From contig JAFLVC010000007.1 in NCBI GenBank assembly GCA_022508505.1, positions 1 to 64,000 of the forward strand: a stretch of 64,000 nucleotides of DNA, in the 5' to 3' direction. The notes below the pieces were generated by a model, which did not search any database, was not told where the DNA came from, and worked only from the letters and a program-made list of their open reading frames with translations. Positions 16,880-24,164 of this stretch are shown one piece after another. How positions within the stretch are numbered: the first letter of the stretch is position 1; each line of letters begins with the position of its first letter. This stretch comes from Clostridiales bacterium. Lineage in GTDB: Bacteria; Bacillota; Clostridia; Christensenellales; Pumilibacteraceae. The position numbers were made by a program, and so were the translations under genes.

Positions 16880-17542
16880 ATGGCTAAGTTTCTGATTGCC
16901 GACGACGAGGAAGGCATAAGACAGATTATAAGAGAGTACTGCGAGTTCGAGGGGCACGAAGCGGTGGACGCCGTCGACGGCATGGACGCCGTCATGAAGG
17001 CGCGCGAGACCGACTTCGACATGATAATCATGGACGCCATGATGCCGCGGCTCGACGGGTTTTCGGCTGTCAAGGAAATTCGCAAGACCAAGAGCACGCC
17101 CGTCATCATGCTGTCGGCGCGGGTGGAAGAGTACGACAAGCTCCACGGCTTCGAGATGGGCGTGGACGATTACGTGACAAAGCCGTTCAGCCCCAAGGAA
17201 CTTATGGCTCGCGCGGCGGCTGTCATGCGGCGCGGAAGAAAGACGGAGGACAAACTGACATTCGGCAACCTCTCGATAGACTTTGCGGGGCATGCCGTGT
17301 TCATGTCGGGCAAGCGCGTGCCCATGACGCCCAAGGAGTGCGATTTGCTGTTCCTGTTGGCGCGCAACAACGGCAAGGCATTTTCGAGGCAAGAGCTTCT
17401 CGACAAGATTTGGGGCTTCGATTATTACGGCGACGAACGCACCGTCGACACGCACGTCAAGATGCTCCGAAAATCGCTCGGGGCGGGTTTTCGCGACAAA
17501 ATAGTAACGGTGCGCGGAATGGGATATAAGGCCGTTCTGTAA
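16880..17542 (+). CDS. OmpR/PhoB-family response regulator, orphan
   Basis: Two-domain DNA-binding response regulator of 220 residues. The receiver domain carries the acidic pair Asp8-Asp9, phospho-acceptor Asp52 (IIMDAMMPRLDG), Ser79 and Lys101 (VTKPFSPKEL). The C-terminal winged-helix domain includes LTPKECDLL-like MTPKECDLLFLL, the recognition region DERTVDTHVKMLRKSL and the wing VRGMGYKAVL. The start is ATG 16880 behind GAGAGGG; two TTG codons upstream are less likely. No histidine kinase gene is adjacent on either strand, so the partner must be elsewhere. The preceding gene is a cation pump and the following unit is uracil uptake; neither indicates a regulon. Confidence 0.92.
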   Translation: MAKFLIADDEEGIRQIIREYCEFEGHEAVDAVDGMDAVMKARETDFDMIIMDAMMPRLDGFSAVKEIRKTKSTPVIMLSARVEEYDKLHGFEMGVDDYVTKPFSPKELMARAAAVMRRGRKTEDKLTFGNLSIDFAGHAVFMSGKRVPMTPKECDLLFLLARNNGKAFSRQELLDKIWGFDYYGDERTVDTHVKMLRKSLGAGFRDKIVTVRGMGYKAVL

Positions 17543-17583
17543 CCGCCGTTTGCGGCGTAAATATTTTCAAATATATATTTTGT

Positions 17584-17606
17584 AAAGGCGTTGACAACGC
17601 CTTTTC
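17584..17606 (+). terminator. Intrinsic terminator of the response regulator, overlapping the next promoter
   Basis: AAAGGCGTTG (17584-17593) and CAACGCCTTT (17595-17604) form a near-perfect inverted repeat followed by T-rich sequence. Allowing for a loop, the stem is AAAGGCG with CGCCTTT. The loop contains the TTGACA used as -35 of the uraA promoter. Confidence 0.75.
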
Positions 17607-17619
17607 TTTTTGCTATAAT
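17591..17619 (+). promoter_or_regulatory. Promoter of the uraA-upp operon
   Basis: -35 TTGACA at 17591-17596, -10 TATAAT at 17614-17619, 17-base spacer. The -35 element lies in the centre of the inverted repeat at 17584-17604. Expected start near 17626; no PyrR-type attenuator was recognised in the short leader. Confidence 0.85.
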
Positions 17620-17665
17620 TTTGAAGGTGTGCATATGCACAACTAAAGAAATACGGAGAGTTAAC

Positions 17666-19240
17666 ATGGAACTCGTTTACGGTGTCAAAGACAGACCGAA
17701 AGCGGGGCAAACGCTTGTGTTTGCTCTGCAACAGCTCCTCGCAGTTCTCGCGGCGACGATCGCCGTGCCTATGATTATAGGCAACGGCATGCAACCGTCG
17801 GCGGCGCTGTTCGGTGCGGGCGTAGGTACGATAGTGTACCTGCTGTTCACCAAGTTCAGAAGCCCGGTGTTCTTGGGAAGCTCGTTCGCTTTCCTCGGCT
17901 CGATGGGCGCGGCGTTTGCGGGCGGCGTATCTATGTCGCTCGGCTATCTCGGCCTCTTGATCGGCGCGGTGTTTGCCGGTCTCGTGTACGTGGTAATCGC
18001 AGTCGTAGTAAAGTTTGTCGGCACGGGGTGGATAGATAAAATCATGCCTGCGGTCGTCATCGGCCCGACGGTCGCAATCATAGGACTGTCGCTCGCCGGA
18101 AACGCTATCGGCGACCTGACTTTCGGCGAGTTTTCTGACGGAAACGGCAGCGCATACACGTCGCTCGTCTGCGGGCTCGTAACACTCGGCGTCACGATTG
18201 CCTGCTCGGTCTACGGCAAGAAGATGATGAAGATGATACCGTTTATCATCGGCATTCTCGCGGGATATATACTCGCCACGATATTTACGGCGTTCAGTTA
18301 CATAGACGGCGCGCCGATTGCGCTCCGCGTCATCGACTTCTCGACGTTCGAAGCGCTTAAGACGGGCAGCGCTTGGTATCCCGACTTTGCGTTCCTCACG
18401 GCGTTCAACGCCCACGGCGGCGGCTACGGCGGAGCTAACATCGGTGCGTACATCGGCACGATTGCCGTTGCGTACATACCGGTCGCCTTCGTCGTGTTCG
18501 CAGAGCACCTCGCGGACCACAAGAACATCTCGTCCATCATCGAGCACGATCTTCTAAAAGATCCCGGACTCCACCGCACCCTTCTCGGCGACGGCGTGGG
18601 CTCGATAGCGGGCGCATTCTTCGGCGGCTGCCCCAACACCACATACGGCGAGTCGGTCGGCTGCGTCGCTATCTCGGGCAACGCTTCGGTCATAACGATA
18701 CTGACTACCGCTTGCATGGCGATACTTGCGGCGTTCATCGCGCCCTTCACGCTCTTCCTTTCGAGTATTCCCAAATGCGTAATGGGCGGCGTGTGCGTAG
18801 CGCTCTACGGCTTTATCGCGGTGTCCGGCTTGAAGATGATTCAAAAGGTCGACCTCAACGAAAACGGCAACCTGTTCACCGTTTCGGTCATATTGATTAC
18901 GGGCGTCGGCGGCATGGCGCTGACATTCGGCAAGGTCATAGTAACCGAGGTCGCGTGCGCTCTCATTCTCGGCATACTGACCAACCTTCTCGTCAACATC
19001 AAGAACAAAAAGGCGGAAGGGGCAACCGAAACGGCAGGCGAGACCGCGGAAGTAAACGCGGCGGAAGAGCCTGACAAAATCGAAGAGACGCCCGAGGCGG
19101 AAGCGGCGGCGACGACCGACGAAGAGCCCGAGCAAGAAGAGGTCAAGGAAGAGGCTTCGGCAGCCGAAGAGCCCGAACCCGAAGAGCCGAAAGAAAAAGC
19201 GGCGCAACCGAAACAAAATAAGGGCAAGAGCAAGAAATGA
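17666..19240 (+). CDS. uraA: Uracil permease, NCS2 family
   Basis: Uracil-proton symporter-like membrane protein of 524 residues. The start is ATG 17666, about six bases after CGGAGAG. The start LVYGVKDRPKAGQTLVFALQ and PMIIGNGMQPSAAL fit the UraA/PyrP group; the substrate region contains VFAEHLADHKN, with the conserved Glu and His of UraA, and GGCPNTTYGESVGCVAIS. About 12-14 membrane segments. After the last one, near residue 450, comes a tail of about 75 residues rich in Glu and Ala ending in basic KPKQNKGKSKK-like sequence, absent from characterised UraA proteins. The stop overlaps the ATG of upp, so uptake and salvage are translationally coupled. Confidence 0.93.
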   Translation: MELVYGVKDRPKAGQTLVFALQQLLAVLAATIAVPMIIGNGMQPSAALFGAGVGTIVYLLFTKFRSPVFLGSSFAFLGSMGAAFAGGVSMSLGYLGLLIGAVFAGLVYVVIAVVVKFVGTGWIDKIMPAVVIGPTVAIIGLSLAGNAIGDLTFGEFSDGNGSAYTSLVCGLVTLGVTIACSVYGKKMMKMIPFIIGILAGYILATIFTAFSYIDGAPIALRVIDFSTFEALKTGSAWYPDFAFLTAFNAHGGGYGGANIGAYIGTIAVAYIPVAFVVFAEHLADHKNISSIIEHDLLKDPGLHRTLLGDGVGSIAGAFFGGCPNTTYGESVGCVAISGNASVITILTTACMAILAAFIAPFTLFLSSIPKCVMGGVCVALYGFIAVSGLKMIQKVDLNENGNLFTVSVILITGVGGMALTFGKVIVTEVACALILGILTNLLVNIKNKKAEGATETAGETAEVNAAEEPDKIEETPEAEAAATTDEEPEQEEVKEEASAAEEPEPEEPKEKAAQPKQNKGKSKK

Positions 19241-19875
19241 AAAACTTCAAAAACGTAACGATATTAAACCACCCGCTCATCAATCACAAGATAGCGATAC
19301 TGCGTTCGGCCGACACGAAAACCAAGGACTTCCGCGAGATAGTGGGGGAGATTACGACGCTGCTCACTTACGAAGCGTTTAAGGACGTGCCTACGCACGA
19401 GGTGGAGGTGCAGACCCCGCTCGAAAAGTGCAAACAGCAAATGGTGGTGGAAAACTCGGTGGCGGTCATTCCCGTGCTTCGCGCGGGGCTCGGCATGGTA
19501 GCCGGCGTGCACACGCTGTTCCCGACTGCCAAGGTCGGACATATCGGCATGTACCGCGACGAGGAGACGCTCGTCCCGCACGAGTATTACTGTAAGCTTC
19601 CCGAGGGCGTGGAGAATATGCGAGCAATCGTGCTCGATCCCATGCTCGCAACGGGCGGAAGCGCGGCGGCTGCAATCGACCTTCTCAAAAAGCGGGGGTG
19701 CAAGGATATCCGTCAGATGTCGATAATCGCAGCGCCCGAGGGCGTGGAAACGCTCGCGACGGCGCACCCCGACGTCAAAATCTTCGTCGCAGTGCTCGAC
19801 CGTTGCCTCAACGAGAACGGCTATATTCTTCCCGGTCTCGGCGACGCGGGCGACAGGCTGTTCGGCACGAAGTAG
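19237..19875 (+). CDS. upp: Uracil phosphoribosyltransferase
   Basis: Converts uracil and PRPP to UMP in pyrimidine salvage. 212 residues, standard length. The PRPP-binding loop reads VLDPMLATGGSAAAAIDLL, and the uracil-binding C-terminus reads ENGYILPGLGDAGDRLFGTK, both diagnostic. The N-terminus (LNHPLINHKIAILRSADTKT) is also typical. It overlaps uraA by four bases (ATGA) and is followed by a strong terminator hairpin, so uraA-upp is a complete two-gene operon. Confidence 0.97.
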   Translation: MKNFKNVTILNHPLINHKIAILRSADTKTKDFREIVGEITTLLTYEAFKDVPTHEVEVQTPLEKCKQQMVVENSVAVIPVLRAGLGMVAGVHTLFPTAKVGHIGMYRDEETLVPHEYYCKLPEGVENMRAIVLDPMLATGGSAAAAIDLLKKRGCKDIRQMSIIAAPEGVETLATAHPDVKIFVAVLDRCLNENGYILPGLGDAGDRLFGTK

Positions 19876-19891
19876 TTTGATAAATAATAAC

Positions 19892-19926
19892 GCAAAAAAG
19901 TCGGCGCTATATAGCGTCGATTTTTT
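19892..19926. terminator. Bidirectional intrinsic terminator between upp and the small minus-strand gene
   Basis: Stem TCGGCGCTA (19901-19909) with TAGCGTCGA (19912-19920) has one G-U pair and is flanked by six As on the left and six Ts on the right, so it can act on both strands, closing upp on the plus strand and the 19942-20091 gene on the minus strand. Confidence 0.85.
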
Positions 19927-19941
19927 GTGTCTGGTTTTTGC

Positions 19942-20091
19942 TTAGTCGTAGTAGGCGAGCTCTCCGGCGCACTCGCAAAGGGCGAGGCGGTGGGCGCATT
20001 CTTCGCAGTAGCACTTGTCGCAGTGCTCGCAGTGTAGCGTTTGATCGGCGGGGATCGTTTTTCCGCATAGAGCGCAGTTGCGTGTGTTCAT
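19942..20091 (-). CDS. Small Cys-rich putative zinc-binding protein (49 residues)
   Basis: A short minus-strand reading frame begins MNTRNCALCGKTIPAD and continues with a CEHCDKCYCEEC block and a final CEC; it ends GELAYYD. Nine of 49 residues are cysteine: Cys6, 9, 21, 24, 27, 29, 32, 39 and 41. The spacing (CxxC, CxxCxxCxCxxC, CxC) suggests a one- or two-zinc knuckle rather than random sequence. It converges on upp and shares the bidirectional terminator at 19892-19926, which fits a real transcript. No clear ribosome binding site is present, which lowers confidence. No family recognised. Confidence 0.6.
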   Translation of the reverse strand: MNTRNCALCGKTIPADQTLHCEHCDKCYCEECAHRLALCECAGELAYYD

Positions 20092-20317
20092 GACAATAGC
20101 TTGCGGAAAAAGGTGAAAGATAATACGTCATAGCAAAACAGATTCTTCGACTTCGCGCCTACGGCGCTCCGCTCAGAATGACACCGTATAGGCTGTGCTA
20201 TTCTTCGACAAACTCGTCGGGTGCAACAAAAAACGAACAACGGAAGTAAACACACGACAAAAATCCAACCTGTGGTTGGTCGCGCGCAACAATCAATTAT
20301 TGCTTATAGACAAGCAA

Positions 20318-20380
20318 TAACAAAGTGGCGTTGAGTAATATTTTACGTCACGCCCCTAACAAAGTGGCGTTGAGCAATAT
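20318..20380. repeat. Pair of 24-base direct repeats
   Basis: Copies at 20318-20341 and 20357-20380 share TAACAAAGTGGCGTTGAG and the following AATAT with a single T/C difference between them, separated by 15 bases. Confidence 0.85.
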
Positions 20381-20451
20381 CTAACGATACAAAGCTCGTC
20401 GAGCGTAACAATCAATCACTTGCGGCAGCCTATATACGACGATAAAAAGAG

Positions 20452-20488
20452 TTGATTTTTTGAATGGAGTATGGTAGAATGATAGGCG
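20452..20488 (+). promoter_or_regulatory. Promoter of pheA, leaderless arrangement
   Basis: -35 TTGATT at 20452-20457, -10 TAGAAT at 20475-20480, 17-base spacer. The predicted start of transcription (20487-20489) coincides with the GTG start codon at 20489. Confidence 0.65.
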
Positions 20489-21295
20489 GTGCATGAGGCA
20501 AAGACGAAAACCGCTTATTTAGGCGACGAATACTCGTACTCTCACGCCGCGGCAGAGCGAATGTCGCAAGGCGCGCTCAAGGCGTACTCGACAATGCGCG
20601 AGACGATTGCCGCCGCAGCGTCCTGCGAATGCGACTATGCGGTGCTTCCCGTCGAGAACAACGTCGAGGGCGCGGTCAACGAGGTGTACGACGCGTTCTT
20701 CGACTCGGGGCTGTTTATCGAGCGCGAGCTCGTGCTCCCCGTACGGCACAGCCTGATTGTAGAGGACGGCGTGACGATCGAGGGCGTAAAAAAGGTGTGC
20801 TCGCACCCGCAGGCCATTGCGCAGTGCCGCAAGTACTTGGAAAAGTTAGGCGTGCAGGTCGTTGCGGTGTCGTCGACTTCGGCGGCGCTCGGCGAAGTGA
20901 AAGGCGGCACGGCGGCGATTGCTTTCAGACCAAAGGCGGGGCAAACGGCGATTGCGAGCGGCATACAGGACAGCGCAAACAACGCGACGCGGTTCGCGCT
21001 ACTCACGAGAGAGCGGACAAGCGCGGGCGGCACGGTGTCGATAGCGTTCGACCTCAAGAACTCGCCGGGCACGCTTCTTGCAGTGCTATCCGTCATAAAC
21101 GCGCGAGGTATAAACATGTCGCGCATACTTTCGAGACCGCACCGCGACGGCAGCGGCAAGTACAGGTTTTTCATAGACTTCGACTTCGACGGCAGTGATA
21201 AAGAGCTAAGCGAATTGTTTGACGAGATAGGGAAGTGTTGTTCGGAGTTCAGGTTTTTGGGCAGATACGACTGCAAGACCGCGACCGATTTTTAA
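20489..21295 (+). CDS. pheA: Prephenate dehydratase (monofunctional)
   Basis: Converts prephenate to phenylpyruvate in phenylalanine synthesis. 268 residues: N-terminal dehydratase domain beginning with TAYLGDEYSYSHAAAERM, family motif VLPVENNVEGAVNEVYD, and the catalytic NATRFALLTRE. The C-terminal ACT domain begins GTLLAVLSVINARGINMSRI and includes SRPHRDG, close to the ESRP phenylalanine-binding motif, so feedback inhibition is likely. There is no chorismate mutase domain. The GTG start at 20489 is the only in-frame option near the N-terminus, since the ATG at 20471 is followed by a stop; no ribosome binding site is present and the promoter suggests a leaderless mRNA. Confidence 0.93.
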   Translation: MHEAKTKTAYLGDEYSYSHAAAERMSQGALKAYSTMRETIAAAASCECDYAVLPVENNVEGAVNEVYDAFFDSGLFIERELVLPVRHSLIVEDGVTIEGVKKVCSHPQAIAQCRKYLEKLGVQVVAVSSTSAALGEVKGGTAAIAFRPKAGQTAIASGIQDSANNATRFALLTRERTSAGGTVSIAFDLKNSPGTLLAVLSVINARGINMSRILSRPHRDGSGKYRFFIDFDFDGSDKELSELFDEIGKCCSEFRFLGRYDCKTATDF

Positions 21296-21365
21296 AAACA
21301 AGACAGTAAAAAAACGGCGTAAAGCCGATAATCAGTATGAGGGCGCAGCCCTACAAGAGGTAAAA

Positions 21366-24074
21366 ATGGGACTTATATCATTCATCACAGGCAGCGACAA
21401 CCGCAGAAACGTCAAAAAACTGTCGGCAAGAGCGGAGCAGGTGCTCGCGCTTGAGGACAGGTTTGCAAAGATGACGGACGAAGAACTGCGCGGCATGACC
21501 GAACAGTTCAAAAAGCGGTACAACGAGAATTTCGAAACGCTCGACGATCTTCTGCCCGAGGCGTTTGCCGTCGTAAGAGAGGCAGGCAAGCGCGTTCTCA
21601 ATATGCAGCACTTCAAGGTGCAGATCATGGGCGGCATTGCGCTTCACCAGGGCCGAATCGCAGAGATGCGCACGGGCGAAGGTAAGACGCTCGTGTCGAC
21701 GCTTCCCGCGTACCTCAACGCGTTGACGGGGAGAGGCGTTCACATCGTCACGGTCAACGACTACCTTGCACGCCGCGACGCGGAGTGGATGGGCAAGATT
21801 CACCGCTTTTTGGGGCTCACCGTCGGCGTTGCGGTTTCGGGCATGAAGCCGGACGCAAAGCGCGCGGCGTACAACTGCGACATCACGTACGGCACCAACA
21901 ACGAGCTCGGCTTTGATTACCTCAGGGACAACATGGTCGTCAGAAAGCAGGACATGGTCCAGCGCGACCTCTGCTTTGCAATCATCGACGAGGTCGACTC
22001 CATACTGATCGACGAAGCGCGCACCCCTCTTATCATATCGGGCAGGGGCGGCAAGTCGAGCGAGATGTACAGCCGCGCAAACAGGTTTGCGAGACGGCTT
22101 GTCAAGGACGACGACTACGAGATAGACGAAAAGAAGCGCGCAATCAACCTAACAGAGCAGGGCATCGAGCGCGCCGAGACCTACTTCGAGGTGGAAAACC
22201 TCGCCGACATCGAGAACACCGAGCTTTACCACTACATCAATAACGCGCTTAAAGCAAACTTTATCATGCACCGCGACCAGGACTACATCGTCAGCGACGG
22301 CGAGGTCGTCATTGTCGACGAGTTCACAGGCCGACTCATGATAGGCAGGCGTTACAGCGACGGACTTCACCAGGCGATCGAGGCAAAGGAAAACGTCCGC
22401 ATTCAGTCGGAGAACAAGACGCTCGCGACGATAACCTTCCAGAACTACTTCCGCCTTTACGAAAAGCTGTCCGGCATGACGGGTACAGCCAAGACGGAGG
22501 AAAACGAGTTCCGCTCGATATACAAGCTTGACGTCGTAACCATCCCGACCAACGTACCCAGCCAGCGCGTCGACGAGAACGATTTGCTGTTCACGACGGA
22601 GGCGGGCAAGCTCCGCGCCGTCATTGCCGATATCAAGGAGTGCTACGAGCGCGGTCAGCCTGTTCTTGTCGGCACGACCAACGTCGAAAAGAGTGAGGAG
22701 CTGAGCAAAAAGCTCCGTCACCAAAAGATTCCGCACAACGTCCTCAACGCCAAAAACCACGAAAAAGAGGCAATGATAGTCGCGCAGGCGGGCAGGCTCC
22801 ACCAGGTCACGATTGCGACCAACATGGCAGGCCGCGGTACCGACATCATGCTCGGCGGCAACGCCGAGTTTATGGCGAAAGAAAAGCTCAAAAAAGAGGG
22901 CTTCGAAGAGCCGACAATCGACCTCGCCGCATCCATATTCCCCGTAAAGACCGAGGAGGAAATCAAGGCGCGCGAGCTCTACAACAAGTATTTGGAAGAG
23001 TTTAAGGCAGAGGTCGCCGAGGAAAAGGAAAAGGTCGTCGCGTTCGGCGGACTTCGCATAATCGGCACCGAGCGCCACGAGTCGCGCCGTATCGACAACC
23101 AGCTGCGCGGCCGTGCCGGTCGTCAAGGCGACATGGGCTCGTCGGTGTTCTACCTCTCGGCGGAGGACGACGTTTTGAGGCTGTGGGGCGAGCGGCTCAA
23201 AAAGGTCATGAACTTTTTCAAGGTAGACGAGGACACGCCGCTCCAAGCAAAGATACTGTCTCGCCAGATCGAAAACGCGCAGCGCAATATCGAAGGCCGC
23301 AATTTCTCCGTGCGTAAATCCGTTCTCGAATACGACAACGTCATGAACAAGCAGCGCGAGATAATATACGCCGAGCGCGGCAAGGTCTTGAAGGGTATGC
23401 CCATGCACGACGAGATTATGAAGATCATGCGCGGGCGTTGCGAGGCGGTCGTCGATATGTACACCGATCCCAAGGTCGATTACGACGAGTGGGATTCCGA
23501 AGAATTGAACAAGGAGATCGAGAGAAAGCTCCTTCCGGAAGAGCACGAGTTCTTTACCGAGGAAAGGCTCAAAAACTACACGCTCGACGAGCTCAAAGAT
23601 ATGCTCTATAACGAGTTAAAACGCAGGTACGAGGAAAAGATAGCCGACGCCGAGGCGCACAACGTCAACTTTGAGGACATCGAGCGCTACGTCATGCTGC
23701 GCGTCGTCGACCAGCGCTGGATGGACCACATCGACAACATGGACGCGCTGAGAAGCGGCATAGGTCTCAAAGCGTACGGACAGCAGGATCCCGTCATTGC
23801 CTATCAGCAGGAAGGTTTTGACATGTTCGACGAGATGATAGAGCACATTCATGAGGACGTTACGTCCATGCTCATGCACGCGAACGTCGAGTATCCGCCC
23901 GAACCCCCCAAGCAGGAGGTCGAGCTCATCGAAAACCACGGCTCGTCGCAGGAGCGCAGCGCCAAACAGCCCGAGGTAACGCCCAAGTCCGAACGCGTCG
24001 GCAGGAACGATCCGTGCCCGTGCGGCTCCGGCAAAAAGTACAAGAATTGCTGTGGCAAGGATAAGAACGACTGA
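21366..24074 (+). CDS. secA: Preprotein translocase ATPase SecA
   Basis: Motor ATPase of the Sec export pathway, 902 residues. Walker A is MRTGEGKTLVSTLPAYL, and the DEAD-like box IIDEVDSILIDEARTPL follows. The RGTDIMLGG and RIDNQLRGRAGRQGD helicase motifs are present, with the helical scaffold near QRWMDHIDNMDALRSGIGL. The C-terminus is a zinc-binding tail with CPCGSGKKYKNCC, which binds SecB or ribosomes in other bacteria. It begins at ATG 21366 after AGAGGTAA. No promoter is evident in the 70-base gap, so it may be co-transcribed with pheA. Confidence 0.97.
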   Translation: MGLISFITGSDNRRNVKKLSARAEQVLALEDRFAKMTDEELRGMTEQFKKRYNENFETLDDLLPEAFAVVREAGKRVLNMQHFKVQIMGGIALHQGRIAEMRTGEGKTLVSTLPAYLNALTGRGVHIVTVNDYLARRDAEWMGKIHRFLGLTVGVAVSGMKPDAKRAAYNCDITYGTNNELGFDYLRDNMVVRKQDMVQRDLCFAIIDEVDSILIDEARTPLIISGRGGKSSEMYSRANRFARRLVKDDDYEIDEKKRAINLTEQGIERAETYFEVENLADIENTELYHYINNALKANFIMHRDQDYIVSDGEVVIVDEFTGRLMIGRRYSDGLHQAIEAKENVRIQSENKTLATITFQNYFRLYEKLSGMTGTAKTEENEFRSIYKLDVVTIPTNVPSQRVDENDLLFTTEAGKLRAVIADIKECYERGQPVLVGTTNVEKSEELSKKLRHQKIPHNVLNAKNHEKEAMIVAQAGRLHQVTIATNMAGRGTDIMLGGNAEFMAKEKLKKEGFEEPTIDLAASIFPVKTEEEIKARELYNKYLEEFKAEVAEEKEKVVAFGGLRIIGTERHESRRIDNQLRGRAGRQGDMGSSVFYLSAEDDVLRLWGERLKKVMNFFKVDEDTPLQAKILSRQIENAQRNIEGRNFSVRKSVLEYDNVMNKQREIIYAERGKVLKGMPMHDEIMKIMRGRCEAVVDMYTDPKVDYDEWDSEELNKEIERKLLPEEHEFFTEERLKNYTLDELKDMLYNELKRRYEEKIADAEAHNVNFEDIERYVMLRVVDQRWMDHIDNMDALRSGIGLKAYGQQDPVIAYQQEGFDMFDEMIEHIHEDVTSMLMHANVEYPPEPPKQEVELIENHGSSQERSAKQPEVTPKSERVGRNDPCPCGSGKKYKNCCGKDKND

Positions 24075-24106
24075 TTTCGGTCGTAAGCCGATGCACTCGA
24101 AAACGG

Positions 24107-24130
24107 TGCGCCGATAACACGGTCGGCGCA
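24107..24130 (+). other. Hairpin between secA and prfB
   Basis: Perfect eight-pair stem TGCGCCGA (24107-24114) with TCGGCGCA (24123-24130), loop of eight bases. It is not followed by a T run, so it is more likely an mRNA stability or processing element than a terminator. Confidence 0.6.
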
Positions 24131-24164
24131 TAATGCAGTAATGTAATTTCGCACGGTAAGCGAT

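Larger units (their letters stand above)
20092..20488. repeat. Repeat-rich intergenic spacer
   Basis: No credible gene in this 397-base gap. It contains: a segment at 20141-20185 with the palindrome GCGCCTACGGCGC (20155-20167) that reads like the dispersed intergenic elements seen in many gut Firmicutes, with a partial second copy starting near 20200; a hairpin CCAACC-TGT-GGTTGG at 20266-20280; a hairpin TTATTGCTT (20297-20305) with AAGCAATAA (20312-20320); and a 24-base direct repeat (20318-20341 and 20357-20380, one mismatch, period 39). AACAATCAAT occurs twice. The right end holds the pheA promoter. Confidence 0.65.

Noticed and set aside
20092..20488. CRISPR array in the repeat-rich spacer
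   Set aside because: Only two copies of the direct repeat, a 15-base spacer and no cas genes.
22149..23546. Minus-strand open frame of 465 codons within secA
   Set aside because: Opposite a highly conserved gene, with no motif or translation signal.
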